From the NCBI RefSeq assembly GCF_040939455.1, contig NC_134107.1:18353537-18417536 (forward strand): a stretch of DNA of 64,000 nt. Direction: 5' to 3'. Shown here piece after piece: positions 11,983-23,140 of the stretch; the stretch's first letter is position 1, and each line of letters opens with the position of its first letter. The notes below the pieces were generated by a model, which saw only the letters and a program-made list of their open reading frames with translations, was not told the DNA's origin and made no database searches. The stretch comes from Microcebus murinus (Eukaryota > Chordata > Mammalia > Primates > Cheirogaleidae). Made by a program: the position numbers and the translations under genes.

Positions 11983-12170
11983 TGTAATATCTGGCCTTTA
12001 ATATCTTTGGGTTTTGGTTGTTTTTATATTCGTGGGTTATTATTATGATGTTCCGTGCATAACGCTGTTTTAAGTACTTCTTGTAGGGCTGGTCTTGTCT
12101 TGGTGAATTCTCTGAGCCTTTGCTTGTCTGAGAATGTTTTTATTTCTCCTTCATATACGAAGCTTAGTTT

Positions 12171-13800
12171 AGGGAGATTTTTAATTGCTGTTTCTATTTC
12201 AGCTGTTGAGATTGGTCTGTTCAGGGAATCTATTTCTTCCTGATTGAGCCTAGGAGGCTGTGTGTTTCTAGAAATTTGTCCATTTCCTCCACATTTTCCA
12301 GTTTGTATGAATAAATATTTTTGTAGTACTCATAAATTATATCTTGTATCTCTTTGGGATCAGTTGTGATATCTCCTTTTTTGTTCCTGATGCAGCTTAT
12401 TAGAGATTTCTCTTTTCTGTCTTTTGTTAGCTTAGCCAATGGCGTGTGAATTTTGTTTATTTTTTCAAAGAACCAACTTTTTGTTTTATTAATCTCCTGA
12501 ATAGCTTCCTTGTTTTCAATTTTGTTTAGTTCTGACTTGATCTTGTTGATTTCACTTCTTCTGCTGGCTTTGGGGTTGGTCTGTTCTTCTTTTTCCAGCT
12601 CTTTGAGTCGTTTCATTAGATTGTCTATTTGTGATCTTTTGGACTTTTGGTTATAGGCATTTATAGAGATAAACTTTCCTCTCAGAACTGCTTTAGCTGT
12701 TTCCCAGAGGATTTGATAACCTGTCTCTCCATTGTCATTTTCTTTGTAGAATTTTTCTATTTCCATCTTGATTTCTTCATTGATGAAGTAATCATTTAGT
12801 AGGAGGTTTTTTCATTTCCACATTTGTGTGTAGAAATGTGAGTTTCTGTTAGGGTTGATTTCTAGTTTTATTCCACTGTGATCTGAGAAGGTACATGGTA
12901 TGATTTCTATTTTTTTAAATTTCTTGAGATTTTCTTTGTGTCCTAGGATATAATCAATCTTAGAGAACGGCCCAGTAGCTGATGAGAAGAAAGTATATTC
13001 AGTGGATTTGGGGTAGAATGTCATGTAAATGTCAGTCAGACTCAATTGTTCCAGAGTTTTGTTTAAGTCCATTATTTCTTTATTAATTTTCTGTTTGGAG
13101 GATCTGTCTTGTGCCTTCAGTGGGGTGTTGAAATCTCTGGGGATTATGGAATTGCTATTAATCAATTTACTTAGGTCCAGTAAGGTTTGGTTTATGAAAC
13201 TGGGTGCACCTAAGTTGGGTGCATATATATTTAAAATTGTTATCTCTTCTTGTTGGACTGTGCCCTTCACCATTATATAATGACCCTCTTTGTCTTTCAC
13301 TACTTTTGTTGGTTTAAAAACTAAATCGTCTGAAATTAGAACTGCCACGCCAGCCTTCTTTTGGCTTCTACTTTCCTGGAATACTGATCTCCACCATATT
13401 ACTTTTAGTCCTTATGCATCCTTGCAGGTTAAATGTGTTTCCTGAAGACAGCATATACTTGGCCTGTATTTTCTTATCCATTCAGCCAGCCTATGTCTCT
13501 TGAGTGGAGAGTTTAAGCCATTGACATTTATTGAGAGAACTGATAGGTAAGGTAGATTACTGTTTATTCTGTTGGGTTTGATGTTGTTGCTTTGATTTCT
13601 CTCTTGAGCCGTTGTATTATCTGGCCTTTAATATTTGGGTTTTGGTTGTTTTTATTTTTGTGAGCTTTTATTATGGTGTTCCGTGTATAACACTGTTTTG
13701 AGTACTTCTTGTGGGGCTGGTCTTGTCTTGGTGAATTCTCTGAGACTTTGTCTGAGAATGTCCTGATTTCTCCTTCATATATGAAGCTTGTTTTGCAGGG
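12171..13800 (-). repeat. Internal L1 direct repeat, copy B (copy A is 10540-12170)
   Basis: From 12171 the sequence re-enters at agggagatttttaattgctg, the same text as 10540, and follows copy A with an offset of 1628-1631 to about 13800. Both copies run from the start of the reverse transcriptase region back through the ORF2 start into the 3' end of ORF1. The junction at 12170/12171 shows a few bases of shared text (ttt|agggag). Copy B holds two broken ORF2 pieces (13348-12812 and 12766-12230) separated by a nonsense codon. Confidence 0.92.
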
Positions 13801-14605
13801 AATAAAATTCTAGGCTGGGCATTGTTTTGTTTGTAAAGAGTGAGAATGGGGCCCCAGTCTCTCCTTGCTTGTAAAGTCTCCTTAGAGTCGTCTGGTGTTA
13901 TTCCAATTGGCTTTCCCTTGTATGTCACTTGCTTCTTTCGTCTTACAGCTCTTAGAAGGGCCTCTTTATTTGATACTTTGGTCAGTCTGATGACTGCATG
14001 TCGTGACATCTTCCTGTTTGCATTGAATCTCCCAGGGGTCCTCTGAGCTTCTTGAACTTGTATATCGAGATTTTGAGCAAGGCCTGGGAAATTTTCCTCT
14101 ATTATATCTTCAAATAGCTTGTCCAGCCCTTGAGTGTTGTCTTCTTCCCCTTCTGGTAACCCTATGACCCTCACATTAGGTTTCTTCACATAATCCCACA
14201 TCTCTTGTAGGCTTTGCTCTTTTCTCTTGTTTCTCTGCTCTATCTCTGTGACGGTTTTATTTAGTTGGAAGGTGTTATCTTCAATCTATGAGATTTTTTT
14301 TCTGTTTGATCTACCCTGTTCTTGAGACTTTCCACTGTATTTTGTAGTTCCCTGAATTGATTCTTCATTTCCAGGAATTCAGTTAAACTTTTCTTCATTG
14401 TGTCTATTGCTTGAGTGAACTTTTGTTCTAGGTCCTGGAGGCTTTTTGTGGTTTCTTTGTGTTGGTTATTGTGATGTTCTTGCAGGTTGGTAAGTGTTCT
14501 TATGATCCACATATGAAATTCCTCTTCTGTCATTTTGGTTGCCTGATTTTGGTTGGTGTCAGTTTCTAGGGGGCTCGTGCTCCTCTTTGGTGGTGTGTTT
14601 TCCAT
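13671..14605 (-). pseudogene. L1 ORF1, frameshifted
   Basis: ORF1 begins at the ATG whose complement ends at 14605 (MENTPPKRSTS...). A coiled-coil-type N-terminal half (14605-14261, many Leu/Glu/Lys heptad-like positions) is followed by a break between 14261 and 14201. The RNA-binding/C-terminal half (14201-13671: NVRVIGLPEGEE, FPGLAQNLDIQVQEAQRTP) then continues in another frame. It is an L1 RNA-binding protein remnant. Confidence 0.85.
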
Positions 14606-15341
14606 TTAGTTCTTCATATTTCCTGAGTTCCTTCGCTGATTTCTTCCCATGTCGATCAGTTGTTGTTTCTTTAGGTTTTTGTTTGGGTATTCACACACCT
14701 TGTTTGGTTTCTGAGCCGGTAGGTGGTGTCTGTGGGTGAGATTCCACCACTCCCTGTATAATGAGTCAGTAGGTGCCATTTAAAGGCTGTGCATGATGCT
14801 CTCTCTGTCAGTAGGTGGTGCTTGCTTGGAGGAACAGGCTACGTTGTTGTTTTTGTGTCCTGTTATCAGCTCTTGTTCCTGTAGGGAGGCACTATAGTGC
14901 CTCAGGTGGTCGGTTGGGCCCTGGGACTTCCAGGTGTGTTCTTTTCTCCCCCTCAGTGAGAACTGGTGTAGGTGAGAGTCTGGGCCGAACTGGGTTGGGT
15001 AAGCCTCTCCTCAGGCACCACCAATGCGGTTAGCAAGGGTCAATGTTCTGTTCTCTGCTTCCAGGGAAAGCTGTCAGGGAGGGGCTGGAATGGCCCGGCT
15101 CAGCCAGAAGGTCCTTCCTGCTGGTCTCCGGGCTGCTCAGGTGGTCTCAGCTTCCAGTTCTCCTCCTCTGCAACCTCTTCCTGTAGAGTCTCCTGGGGTC
15201 TCAGGTACCCCTCCTTCCGGCCCTTGTCCACTGTATGCTCGTCTTCTTGCTTCTTTTTTCTAATTTCTGGCAGAATCTGTCTTTTCTGCAGAGACACTTT
15301 GTCTGGCGGTTTTTCTCGTCTGCCATCTTGATCCTCCCCTG
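14606..15341 (-). promoter_or_regulatory. L1 5' UTR / internal promoter with YY1-type site
   Basis: About 735 bases of GC-richer sequence upstream of ORF1, ending exactly at the target duplication. On the minus strand CAAGATGGC (plus 15322-15330) sits 12-20 bases from the L1 5' end. This is the position of the YY1 site that sets the start of human L1 transcription. The preserved 5' end shows the insertion is not 5'-truncated. Confidence 0.75.
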
Positions 15342-15353
15342 TTCCCACTCTTT
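15342..15353. repeat. Target-site duplication of the L1, right copy
   Basis: Perfect copy of the 12 bases at 7866-7877. The DNA just beyond it (atatctttattttccacatatga) continues the paralogy with 42420-42445 that was interrupted at 7865. Confidence 0.85.
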
Positions 15354-15524
15354 CTTCATTAATATCTTTATTTTCCACATATGAAACTGTTAACTGGACA
15401 TACTTTGCAATTTATTTACATTATTAAGTATGAAATGTCTGATTTCCTTAAGTACTGTTTGGCAGTTGATATCTCTGAAATTTCACCTTGAGATTTATTT
15501 TTGTTAATTTTATTGTGAAGGTAC

Positions 15525-15900
15525 ATCCTCATTCTTTCAAACACATGTTGTGGCTTGTGATTACCTTTCAAAAAAATTTTAGAGCAATTTTTGTGAAACC
15601 ATTGATAAGTCAAAAATTCATGCTCTTTTTGAATATGAGCTCTGTCTTGGAACCAATGCTGCAGAGACAGCTTGAAATATCAATGAAGTGTTGGAAAGGG
15701 TGTGGTGAATGAATGAACAGTATGTTGATGGTTTGAGAAGTTCAATTCTGGTGATTTTAAACTTGAAAATGAGACACACAGTCGACCTGAGACCAAGGTG
15801 GATAATTACAAGCTGAAAGCTGTAGTGGGAGTGAATCCATCTCAACCTATGCATGAATTAGCACCAAGGTTTGACATTAAACTTCAAAAAGATTAATCTG
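15525..15900 (+). mobile_element. Mariner transposon fossil (transposase N-terminal region)
   Basis: Conceptual translation across several frames shows remnants of a mariner transposase helix-turn-helix region. Segments resemble the 'NERTVRxWFxKFxSGDFxLENE' and 'RPETKVDNxxLKAVV' parts of the family. The reading frame is broken repeatedly and the catalytic DDD part is absent. It lies just downstream of the L1 in unit 1. It is a different mariner subfamily from the one at 24397-24970. Confidence 0.7.
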
Positions 15901-16519
15901 ATTTGCAATCACATAAACTGCCTACCATAACAAAATTTGATGCTGTTTAACAAAATATTTAAAAATTTCTAAATTTGACAGCAACATGTTCACAATGTCC
16001 AGCATCTTAAAAAATGTTTATTTGTCAGGGTGATGTTACCCAAAATTATGAGAGAATATTATCAATAGTAAAACTAGGAACAACAGAGATGATGGAATTA
16101 GCATATAAGAACTTTGAAACAATTATAAATATTTGCAAAAATTTAAACAGGAATATTAAAGAAAGAAATTTCAATAGAGAAACAAATTGAGTTACTAGGG
16201 CTAAATGTTGTATCAGAAATACACATGCAATACACAACATTACATTGTTCATTTCTTAAATTTATATTAGGTATTTCAGAAAAATAGAATAGTAAATTTG
16301 AAAATGGGACTATAGATACTATCCACACTTAAGTACAAAGAGAAGGAAAAAACAAAGGATTAAACATCTGTAATTTGAAAGGCTTGTGGGAAATAAGTCA
16401 CATATAGTAGGAAATAAGGTAGTAGGAAATATAGTAGGAAAAAAGAATATATCCACATATACTAGGAAATAAGGAATGAACACAGACTTTATAACAAAAA
16501 TAACACAAGACAAAAATAA
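15901..16519. other. Old, unassigned sequence (possibly L1M internal)
   Basis: No gene seen. 15960-16150 shows weak similarity to 24040-24230 (for example 'ttcacaat..cagcat' and 'attataaatattt'). This may be an old L1 internal fragment shared at the ends of the two duplicated units. Confidence 0.35.
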
Positions 16520-17599
16520 ATGTAGCAACCTATTTAAAACACTAGAAAAACATGAAACATTATTCTATATAAGATAATAATTTAAAACTTACAGATTTCC
16601 TGGTGTTTCTGGTAATGACCAAGAAATCTTTGAAAAGATGAACAACATCACAAATAATATCTTAGGAGGGAAAAAGGACCCTGAATGTACTTGAGATATA
16701 CCCAAATCAGGCAAATTCTGAATAATGTTTGACATTAAAGAAATGAGTGATGTTCTCATTTTTTACAACTTTTATTTTGAGGGAAAAACCGATCCTGCAT
16801 CATTCAGTTAGAAATCTCATATATAAGTCACCATTTTTCCGAGCTAAAGAAAAAGAAGATACAGTTTATAACCATGGCCACAGAAACATTTGGTTGAATC
16901 CTAAAATATGACACAGCCTGGGAAAGGAAGAGACATAATTTATGTACAAATCTTATCCAGTTCACTTACCTGAAATGTGTAGAATGTGAGTAGATTACAA
17001 TAGCCTAGAGAAGGCTAAAAATATAAACTGGTATTGCTAGTACCAACAGGACAGTTTGCAATCTGAGTCAAGCCATTAATTTCCTCTTAAAATACAGAAA
17101 AAGAATAAGCAAAATGAATGTTCTTAAGGTCATATAATAAAAATCAGGCATTCTCATAGCATAATATTCGATGCATAAGATAGAATCCAAACTTCATTAA
17201 CATTCAAATGTACAGGAAAATCAGAGCAAGGCCAAATGTGGGAAGAGAGGTTGGTTGCTAGTTCTCTTTCTTTCGTATTAAGGCTATCTGTACCAGACTT
17301 GGGTAATGGCTTCAATTGCTTTCTTGCTTCTTCTATTAACTCTATCTTCTGCATCAAAATCTATTTTGTATATGTGGAGGTCTTTGGTGAGACAGTGCTT
17401 TCCCCTCTCTCTCTCCCTCATGGCAGGAAACTCTTCTTTGTATCACTGCAGGATCTTGGATCAATGAAGTAAATATAAACATCAAACAATAAAGCTTGCA
17501 GATGAAAATCTACGAACACTGGCTTCATCTCAAGTACATATAAACATTTTAAAAATAAATAAAAAAGAAAAACAATCCAATTAAAAATGAGCAAAAGTT

Positions 17600-18400
17600 C
17601 AGACACTTTACAAAAGAAAATATATGAATGATTGATGTGTTAATGCAAAGTGTTCATTATCATTAATCTTCAGATAAATGGAAATTAAAATCTCTGTGAG
17701 ATACCATTTTATACCAATTACCATTTCTAAAATAAGAATAAAAGGAAAATCCTAAAAACAACAGAGATCAGCAAGGATGTGGAAAAATGGGACTTTCATA
17801 CATAGCTGATGGTAATATAAATCGCTACAGTAAGTTTAAAAATCTGGCATTTTCTTTTTTAGTTAAATACGTATTTACCATGCAATCCAGTAATTCTACT
17901 TTTAGGTCTATAACAAGAGAAATTATTGTGTATAGCCTCAAATATATTTGTTTATATCAGACTTTTTATAACTCATGTATTCATCAATAGGAAATGGTTA
18001 AAAAAGTGATATCTTAATTCAATGAACTATGAAGCATAAAAACACAATTTGGATGGATTTCAAAAACAATATATTGAGTGAAAGATGCCAGATAAAGAGT
18101 ATGTATTGTGTTATTTCATTTGCTTGACATTCTAGAACAGAAAAATAAATTTAGGCATAGAATTCAGTTGCCCATGGGTGCAAGGATGCTGTCTGTGGGT
18201 TAAAGTATGAGGAAAATCTCCTCGTGATGGAACTGGCCTATGGGGAAATAAAGCATAAGGAAATTCTCTCTGTTCTTGAAAATGTTCTATATCTTGCTAT
18301 AGGTATTATGCAAAAGGCACATATAAAATACATTTTTTAAGACTCATCAATTGGTGCAACTTAGGTCCATGCTTCACTCTACATACATTTTCCTAAATTC
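17600..18400 (+). mobile_element. Old L1 fragment, duplicate of the one at 1385-2200
   Basis: It contains recognisable L1 ORF2 3'-end text (for example 'gagataccattttataccaatta' and 'atttggatggatttcaaaaac') in sense orientation, with the reading frame destroyed. A further fragment resembling an antisense L1 3' end follows at about 18420-18550 (tttatggggtacaaaaca...tatgtatacaatgtag). Confidence 0.6.
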
Positions 18401-19271
18401 TGTTTTCATTTGTTCATTTAACAAACAAATAATACTTGTGTATATTTATGGGGTACAAAACAATTATTCTCTATGTATACAATGTAGAAAGATTAGAAGT
18501 ACAGGACGAAGATAGGTGTACAACATTTTATAGTAGATCTTACTTCAGATAAGGTTGTATTAAACATTATCCAATGGTGATGTTAGCTCAAGAAACACTA
18601 CAATTAGGTAGGTAGTCATTGTAGCTGCATATCACATCATGGTAATTGTTATAGGTTTGCCATATGAAAGGAAAAGCTATTAATATATATGGCAATCATT
18701 TAGAGATGAGGCTCTAATTTCAAATATTTTAGTTATCAATTATGTGACTTCTGGAAAATTACATAGTTTATCTGAGCTCCTTTCCTTCTGAATATGGAAT
18801 GATAACATCTATCTCACATGAATGTGATAAAGAATTTATTTTAACCCAGTGCCTACTACATATTTTAATATAGATAATACATTCAAAGGGTAAATTCCAT
18901 GTGATAATGATAATGTCACATACAATTTAGCCATGACTTTGGAACAGTTCCAGTTTTACTAGAATGAAGCTGATACACCCAGTATGATGAAGTATTTCTC
19001 ATTATTACTTTAATTGTTGACTCATTATGGGTGAGTGAATGAGTATCTTTATATCATTTAGGTCTCCATGGAACTGTTCAGAACATTTATGTTGTTTTGC
19101 TCCTTTCCTTGAATTGTCCCTTACATTTTCTCACTGGGGAATAGGTACAGTGAACTGGATAATTAGCAGGAACATAAAGGCATCTTTTCTAAGCCTCTCA
19201 GATGATTTGGGCATAATGATCTCAATGGATTATATACTATTTCCTTAGGGAACATTATAAAGGAGTAAAAC

Positions 19272-19341
19272 TATAAATTCTTCCTACCCATCGAAAAAGT
19301 ATGAGTAATTTGGGAGAAGAAAATTTGATTTTTCATTGACG
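19272..19341 (+). promoter_or_regulatory. Putative TATA box and 5' noncoding exon of the second OR8K5-like gene
   Basis: TATAAA at 19272-19277 and donor ACG|GTGAGT at 19341|19342, in the same relation as at 2948-3017. The likely partner acceptor is 'ttattccttgaag' just before 22202. Copy 1 has TTCTTAG there; copy 2 has a weaker CTTGAAG. Confidence 0.5.
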
Positions 19342-22201
19342 GTGAGTCAATAAGAATTGTCATTGATTTGATTATTACCTGGGTAAGGGTAAATTTCCCA
19401 TTACTTCTGGATTCTGACATAAATATTTGTATGGTCACTGACAGTTGATTTTTTCAAATATACCACAAAAATTTAGTGTGTCCTTAGATCACTAGGGTTT
19501 CCTGTAACAGTGTGATGCTTAGGCACCATCCTATGGGTTAAACAGATGTCCTAGATCAATTGATTAGTGAGAGGAGATAGTAGAATTTGGATATTGAAAA
19601 TGAAGATACATTTTGAAAGGCCTAAAAAGTTCATCATTGATCTCATATTTTAGAGTCTAATAAGGTTAAGATTTTCAGATAAAATGAATGATGCCCAGTT
19701 ACATTTAAATTTCAGATAAACAAGAAGTACTATGACCAAATTTAATGTAAAATTTCAAAAAGAATGTTTTAATAAAATTAATTTTATGCAATATTTTAAA
19801 GCTTCAAATAATTTCTAGATGATATCACATGTATAAACATGCATTTTTTTTTTTTTTTAGTTTATCTTTCCTACTGGAATACTTACAACTTTTTTTTTTA
19901 ACTATAGGTGTTACAAACTGATTGCTTAGACTGGTAGCTAAATAGAAATTTTAAAGTAATAGAGTTACTGATAAACCCCTAAAACCTAAATAATTCCTAA
20001 TGGACCTCACCAAGTCTACAGATTGGAAATTCCGTCATTCTTTTGCACATTTTTTGTATCCTGTTCCTTCTATTGGTTAGCACTAAATGGAGTTATTTAA
20101 AATATATGCATAGTATTTTCAGAATGGATTAGAACTATTCTTTTTCTCACAAGAAGAAATGAGTAGGGTAAAAAATACAAAAATCTTCAGAGGAGATAAT
20201 AACTTCCTGTGAAAATGGACAATGTTTCCATAAACACTAAAAAAAAAAGTTAACAATTATTTTAATCCATAAATATTTTTAAACTGCGATGGACTTGAAA
20301 GTGGTTGGATTGATACTAGAATTCTGTGTCCAGTTAGTTTCAATTTCTACCATAAACATTATGTTAGCAGGTCCTGTAGCACTGCACATTCAAGATACAG
20401 TTTTCAAGATTGAATAGACTGTGGTTCTTATTTGTGGGGCAAAAAACATGAAAGGGGACTAGAATTCAATGTAGAAACAGCAAACAGCTTTATCTAGGAA
20501 AAAAGGATGGAAAAGGCTCACGAATAATCCCTTTACTTGTCCTCATTCCATGGATTGGGTTGGGTAGATGTTTAACAACTATCATATTCATAGAATTGCT
20601 ACTAGCTTCCACAAGGTGGCTGTGGATTGCAGCTGCTCCAAACTGTGGGTTTGGACCTTGAGGAGGGCTCCCAGAAGTTTCTACCTGATATCTGTGTAAG
20701 CTAAAACTGGCATTCCATTCCCTTATATAATCCTGCATTTAATCTGACTGAAGATTTTGAAATCCAATTACTACTCCAATTGAAAGTTACAATCTGAAAG
20801 AGTGACAAATTTTCACTGAGTAGAAACTAAATGTGATAGGAAGAAAATTCAAGTTAATCAGACTAAATCACCCTCACTATCTTTAATCAGTGCAGTTCCA
20901 CTTTCTTTTTTGACTTCTCATGTAATTTTGATTAAATAAAAGGGGAAATACTTTTCACTGAAATATTTTAAATCACAGTATTATTCTATTTGAATACTGC
21001 ATTCTACAATTCTAGAAATTGACACTTAATAATATATGATGCCATAAATGCTCAAATAATTTTTAAATGCTTCATAGACTATCATTAGAGGAATAAAGCA
21101 TATATAATTAAATTAAAAAAAATCCCTGGATATTGATTTAAACTATATATCTTTGCAGGAATGTTTACAGACCAAATGTATCTTTAAACTTACACTATTT
21201 TTTTTTCATCATATTACAGGGGTACAAATGTTTAGGTTACATATATTGCCTTTGCCTCACCCTAGTAAGAGCTTCAAGCATGTCCAACCCCCATACAGTG
21301 CACACTGTACCCATTAGGTGTGAATAAAGTTACATAAGTTATATACCTAAGTTGAGACACAAATATGATTATTTATTTGGAATGGCAAAATAAATTTAAA
21401 ATTTGAGTAGCAAACAATAACATGGACACAAACATAAAATCTACAAATACACAAATGTCATCAATAATATTCAAAACCCATCTCAGCATGTGAGTAGTAA
21501 AAGTATCCTGAGAAGGCCTTTTAAAATCAGAATAGATAGCATTATTCAATTAACTATTTTTGAATCATAGAAATATATCCAAGGAATATCAAAGTATTAA
21601 TTCAGTCCTACCTAGCTTGGATTCCACAATGCTTGCAGACATAAAAAACACTCTGACATTGGTTGAAGTGTGATAAAGTAGATGTTGCAATGAAGAGAGA
21701 AAAAGGGCTTAATTGATCATGGTTATCATATCTTAAATTTGTGAGTGCATTCATAAGGTCCCACCCCAGACTTTGAAAAAGCAGATGAGGGACCCTAATT
21801 CTAATCTTCATTACTTTATTGTACTCTCTCCCTAGTCTATATTTAAGAATATCAAAATTAAGCAAGAATTCTTAGATGCAAGATACCAATGTGCAAAGGA
21901 AATAAAGTCTTACATAGTTATATAATTAATAATATGCATATTGTTTTGTTATTACTAGATATACCGTCCAAAACTTGCTGAACCATTTTAATCTATGTCA
22001 TCAGTGCACATATAACAGATGAATCCCTCTTTATGGAAAATATAAGATTCTACTTTTTATTTCATTTCTAATGGAATGCAGAAATTATGTTTCTATTCCA
22101 CATTCCAAAAAAAAATTTCAATCTGTCTACATATGTTATAATTTGTTTAGCTGACACTACATAAAACACCTAATAACATTACCTCTGTTTATTCCTTGAA
22201 G
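19342..22201 (+). other. Predicted intron of the second OR8K5-like gene
   Basis: No coding content seen. It includes a T-rich stretch at 19846-19858 and the block at 20440-20720 shared with copy 1. The only clear insertion is the L1 3' end at 21195-21324. Confidence 0.5.
21195..21324 (-). mobile_element. Short 5'-truncated L1 3' end, specific to copy 2
   Basis: An antisense L1 3' UTR piece: a T run, then 'acaggggtacaaatgtttaggttacatat' type text. It is flanked by TAAACTTACA (21185-21194) and TAAAGTTACA (21325-21334), a target duplication with one mismatch. Copy 1 has no insertion at the matching place near 4850, so it inserted after the segmental duplication. Confidence 0.75.
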
Positions 22202-22216
22202 AGATTACTTGATTAA

Positions 22217-23140
22217 ATGGGCCAACAGAATCTAACTGTGCTGACTGAATTCATTCTGATGGGAGTCACGAGGCAGCCTGAGCTACAGCTTCCACTTTTT
22301 GGGGTCTTTTTCATCATCTACATGATCACAGTGCTGGGCAACATGGGCATAATCGTTCTGACCAAACTGGACTCCCAGCTACATACACCTATGTATTTTT
22401 TTATAAGACACCTGGCTTACATTGATCTTGGTAATTCCACAGTCATCTGTCCCAAGATGCTGGTAAATTTTGTTGTGGACAAAAATATCATTTCCTTTTC
22501 TGCATGTGCTACACAGCTGGCATTCTTCATTCTGTTCATTATTAGTGAACTTTTCATCCTGTCGGCCATGGCTTATGACCGCTATGTGGCCATCTGTAGC
22601 CCTCTGCTCTACAATGTCATCATGTCTCCAAGACTTTGCCACGTGCTGGTGGGCATTCCATATCTCTACAGTACCTTTCAGGCTCTGATGCTCACTATCA
22701 AGATTTTTACACTGAACTTCTGTGGCTCTAATGTTATCACCCATTTCTATTGTGATGATGTTGCCTTGTTACCTATGCTCTGCTCAAATGCACACGAAAT
22801 AGAATTGTTGATCATACTGTTTTCAGCATTTAATCTGATTTCCTCCCTCCTGGTGGTCCTCGTGTCCTACATGCTGATTCTGTTAGCCATATTTCGAATG
22901 CGTTCTGCAGAGGGGAAGAAGAAAGCTTTCTCCACGTGTGGTTCTCATCTGGCAGTGGTGACTGTGTTCTTTGGATCTCTCTTCTTTATGTACGTGCAGC
23001 CTAAATCCACTCATTCCTTTGATACTGATAAAATGGCCTCTGTGTTTTACACGTTAGTGATCCCTATGCTTAACCCTTTGATTTATAGCTTAAGGAACAA
23101 AGAGGTAAAAAATGCCTTCCACAGGGTGTTTAAGAAGTGA
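22217..23140 (+). CDS. OR8K5: Olfactory receptor, OR8K5-like (copy 2)
   Basis: Intact 307-residue odorant receptor, tandem paralogue of the gene at 5828, with the same start context (MGQQNLTVLTEF). All class II marks are present: NLT at residue 5, GN at 41-42, TPMY at 57-60, Cys97, MAYDRY at 118-123, cysteines 169, 179 and 189, KAFSTCGSH at 236-244 and [12 protein letters not shown] from 283. The two copies differ at about 38 residues. These are concentrated in TM1-TM3 and extracellular loop 2, the latter around residues 171-182 (SNVITHFYCDDVAL here). Differences in loop 2 and TM3 could change odorant specificity; this is inference. The stretch coding residues 110-158 is nearly identical to copy 1 at DNA level. 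The copy-1 AATAAA is AATAGC here. Which copy, if either, is the strict OR8K5 orthologue cannot be decided by eye. Confidence 0.93.
   Translation: MGQQNLTVLTEFILMGVTRQPELQLPLFGVFFIIYMITVLGNMGIIVLTKLDSQLHTPMYFFIRHLAYIDLGNSTVICPKMLVNFVVDKNIISFSACATQLAFFILFIISELFILSAMAYDRYVAICSPLLYNVIMSPRLCHVLVGIPYLYSTFQALMLTIKIFTLNFCGSNVITHFYCDDVALLPMLCSNAHEIELLIILFSAFNLISSLLVVLVSYMLILLAIFRMRSAEGKKKAFSTCGSHLAVVTVFFGSLFFMYVQPKSTHSFDTDKMASVFYTLVIPMLNPLIYSLRNKEVKNAFHRVFKK

Larger units (their letters stand above)
7878..15341 (-). mobile_element. LINE-1, intact-length at both ends, with a 1.63-kb internal direct duplication
   Basis: A complete L1 read on the minus strand: 5' UTR (about 15341-14606), ORF1 (about 14605-13671), ORF2 and a G-rich 3' UTR ending in a short A-rich tail at 7878-7908. 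It is flanked by a perfect 12-bp target duplication. Its length of 7464 bp exceeds the usual 6 kb because 10540-12170 is repeated at about 12171-13800. The 3' UTR carries C-runs on the plus strand (near 7950 and 8030-8050), meaning G-runs in the L1 RNA, and matches the L1 3' end at 45398-45853. The element is dead: ORF1 is frameshifted, ORF2 has stops, and a reverse transcriptase active-site residue is changed. Confidence 0.93.

Noticed and set aside
14815..15331. Overlapping plus-strand frames in a GC-richer stretch
   Set aside because: These lie in the L1 5' UTR read backwards; the GC content is that of the L1 promoter, not of a host gene or CpG island.
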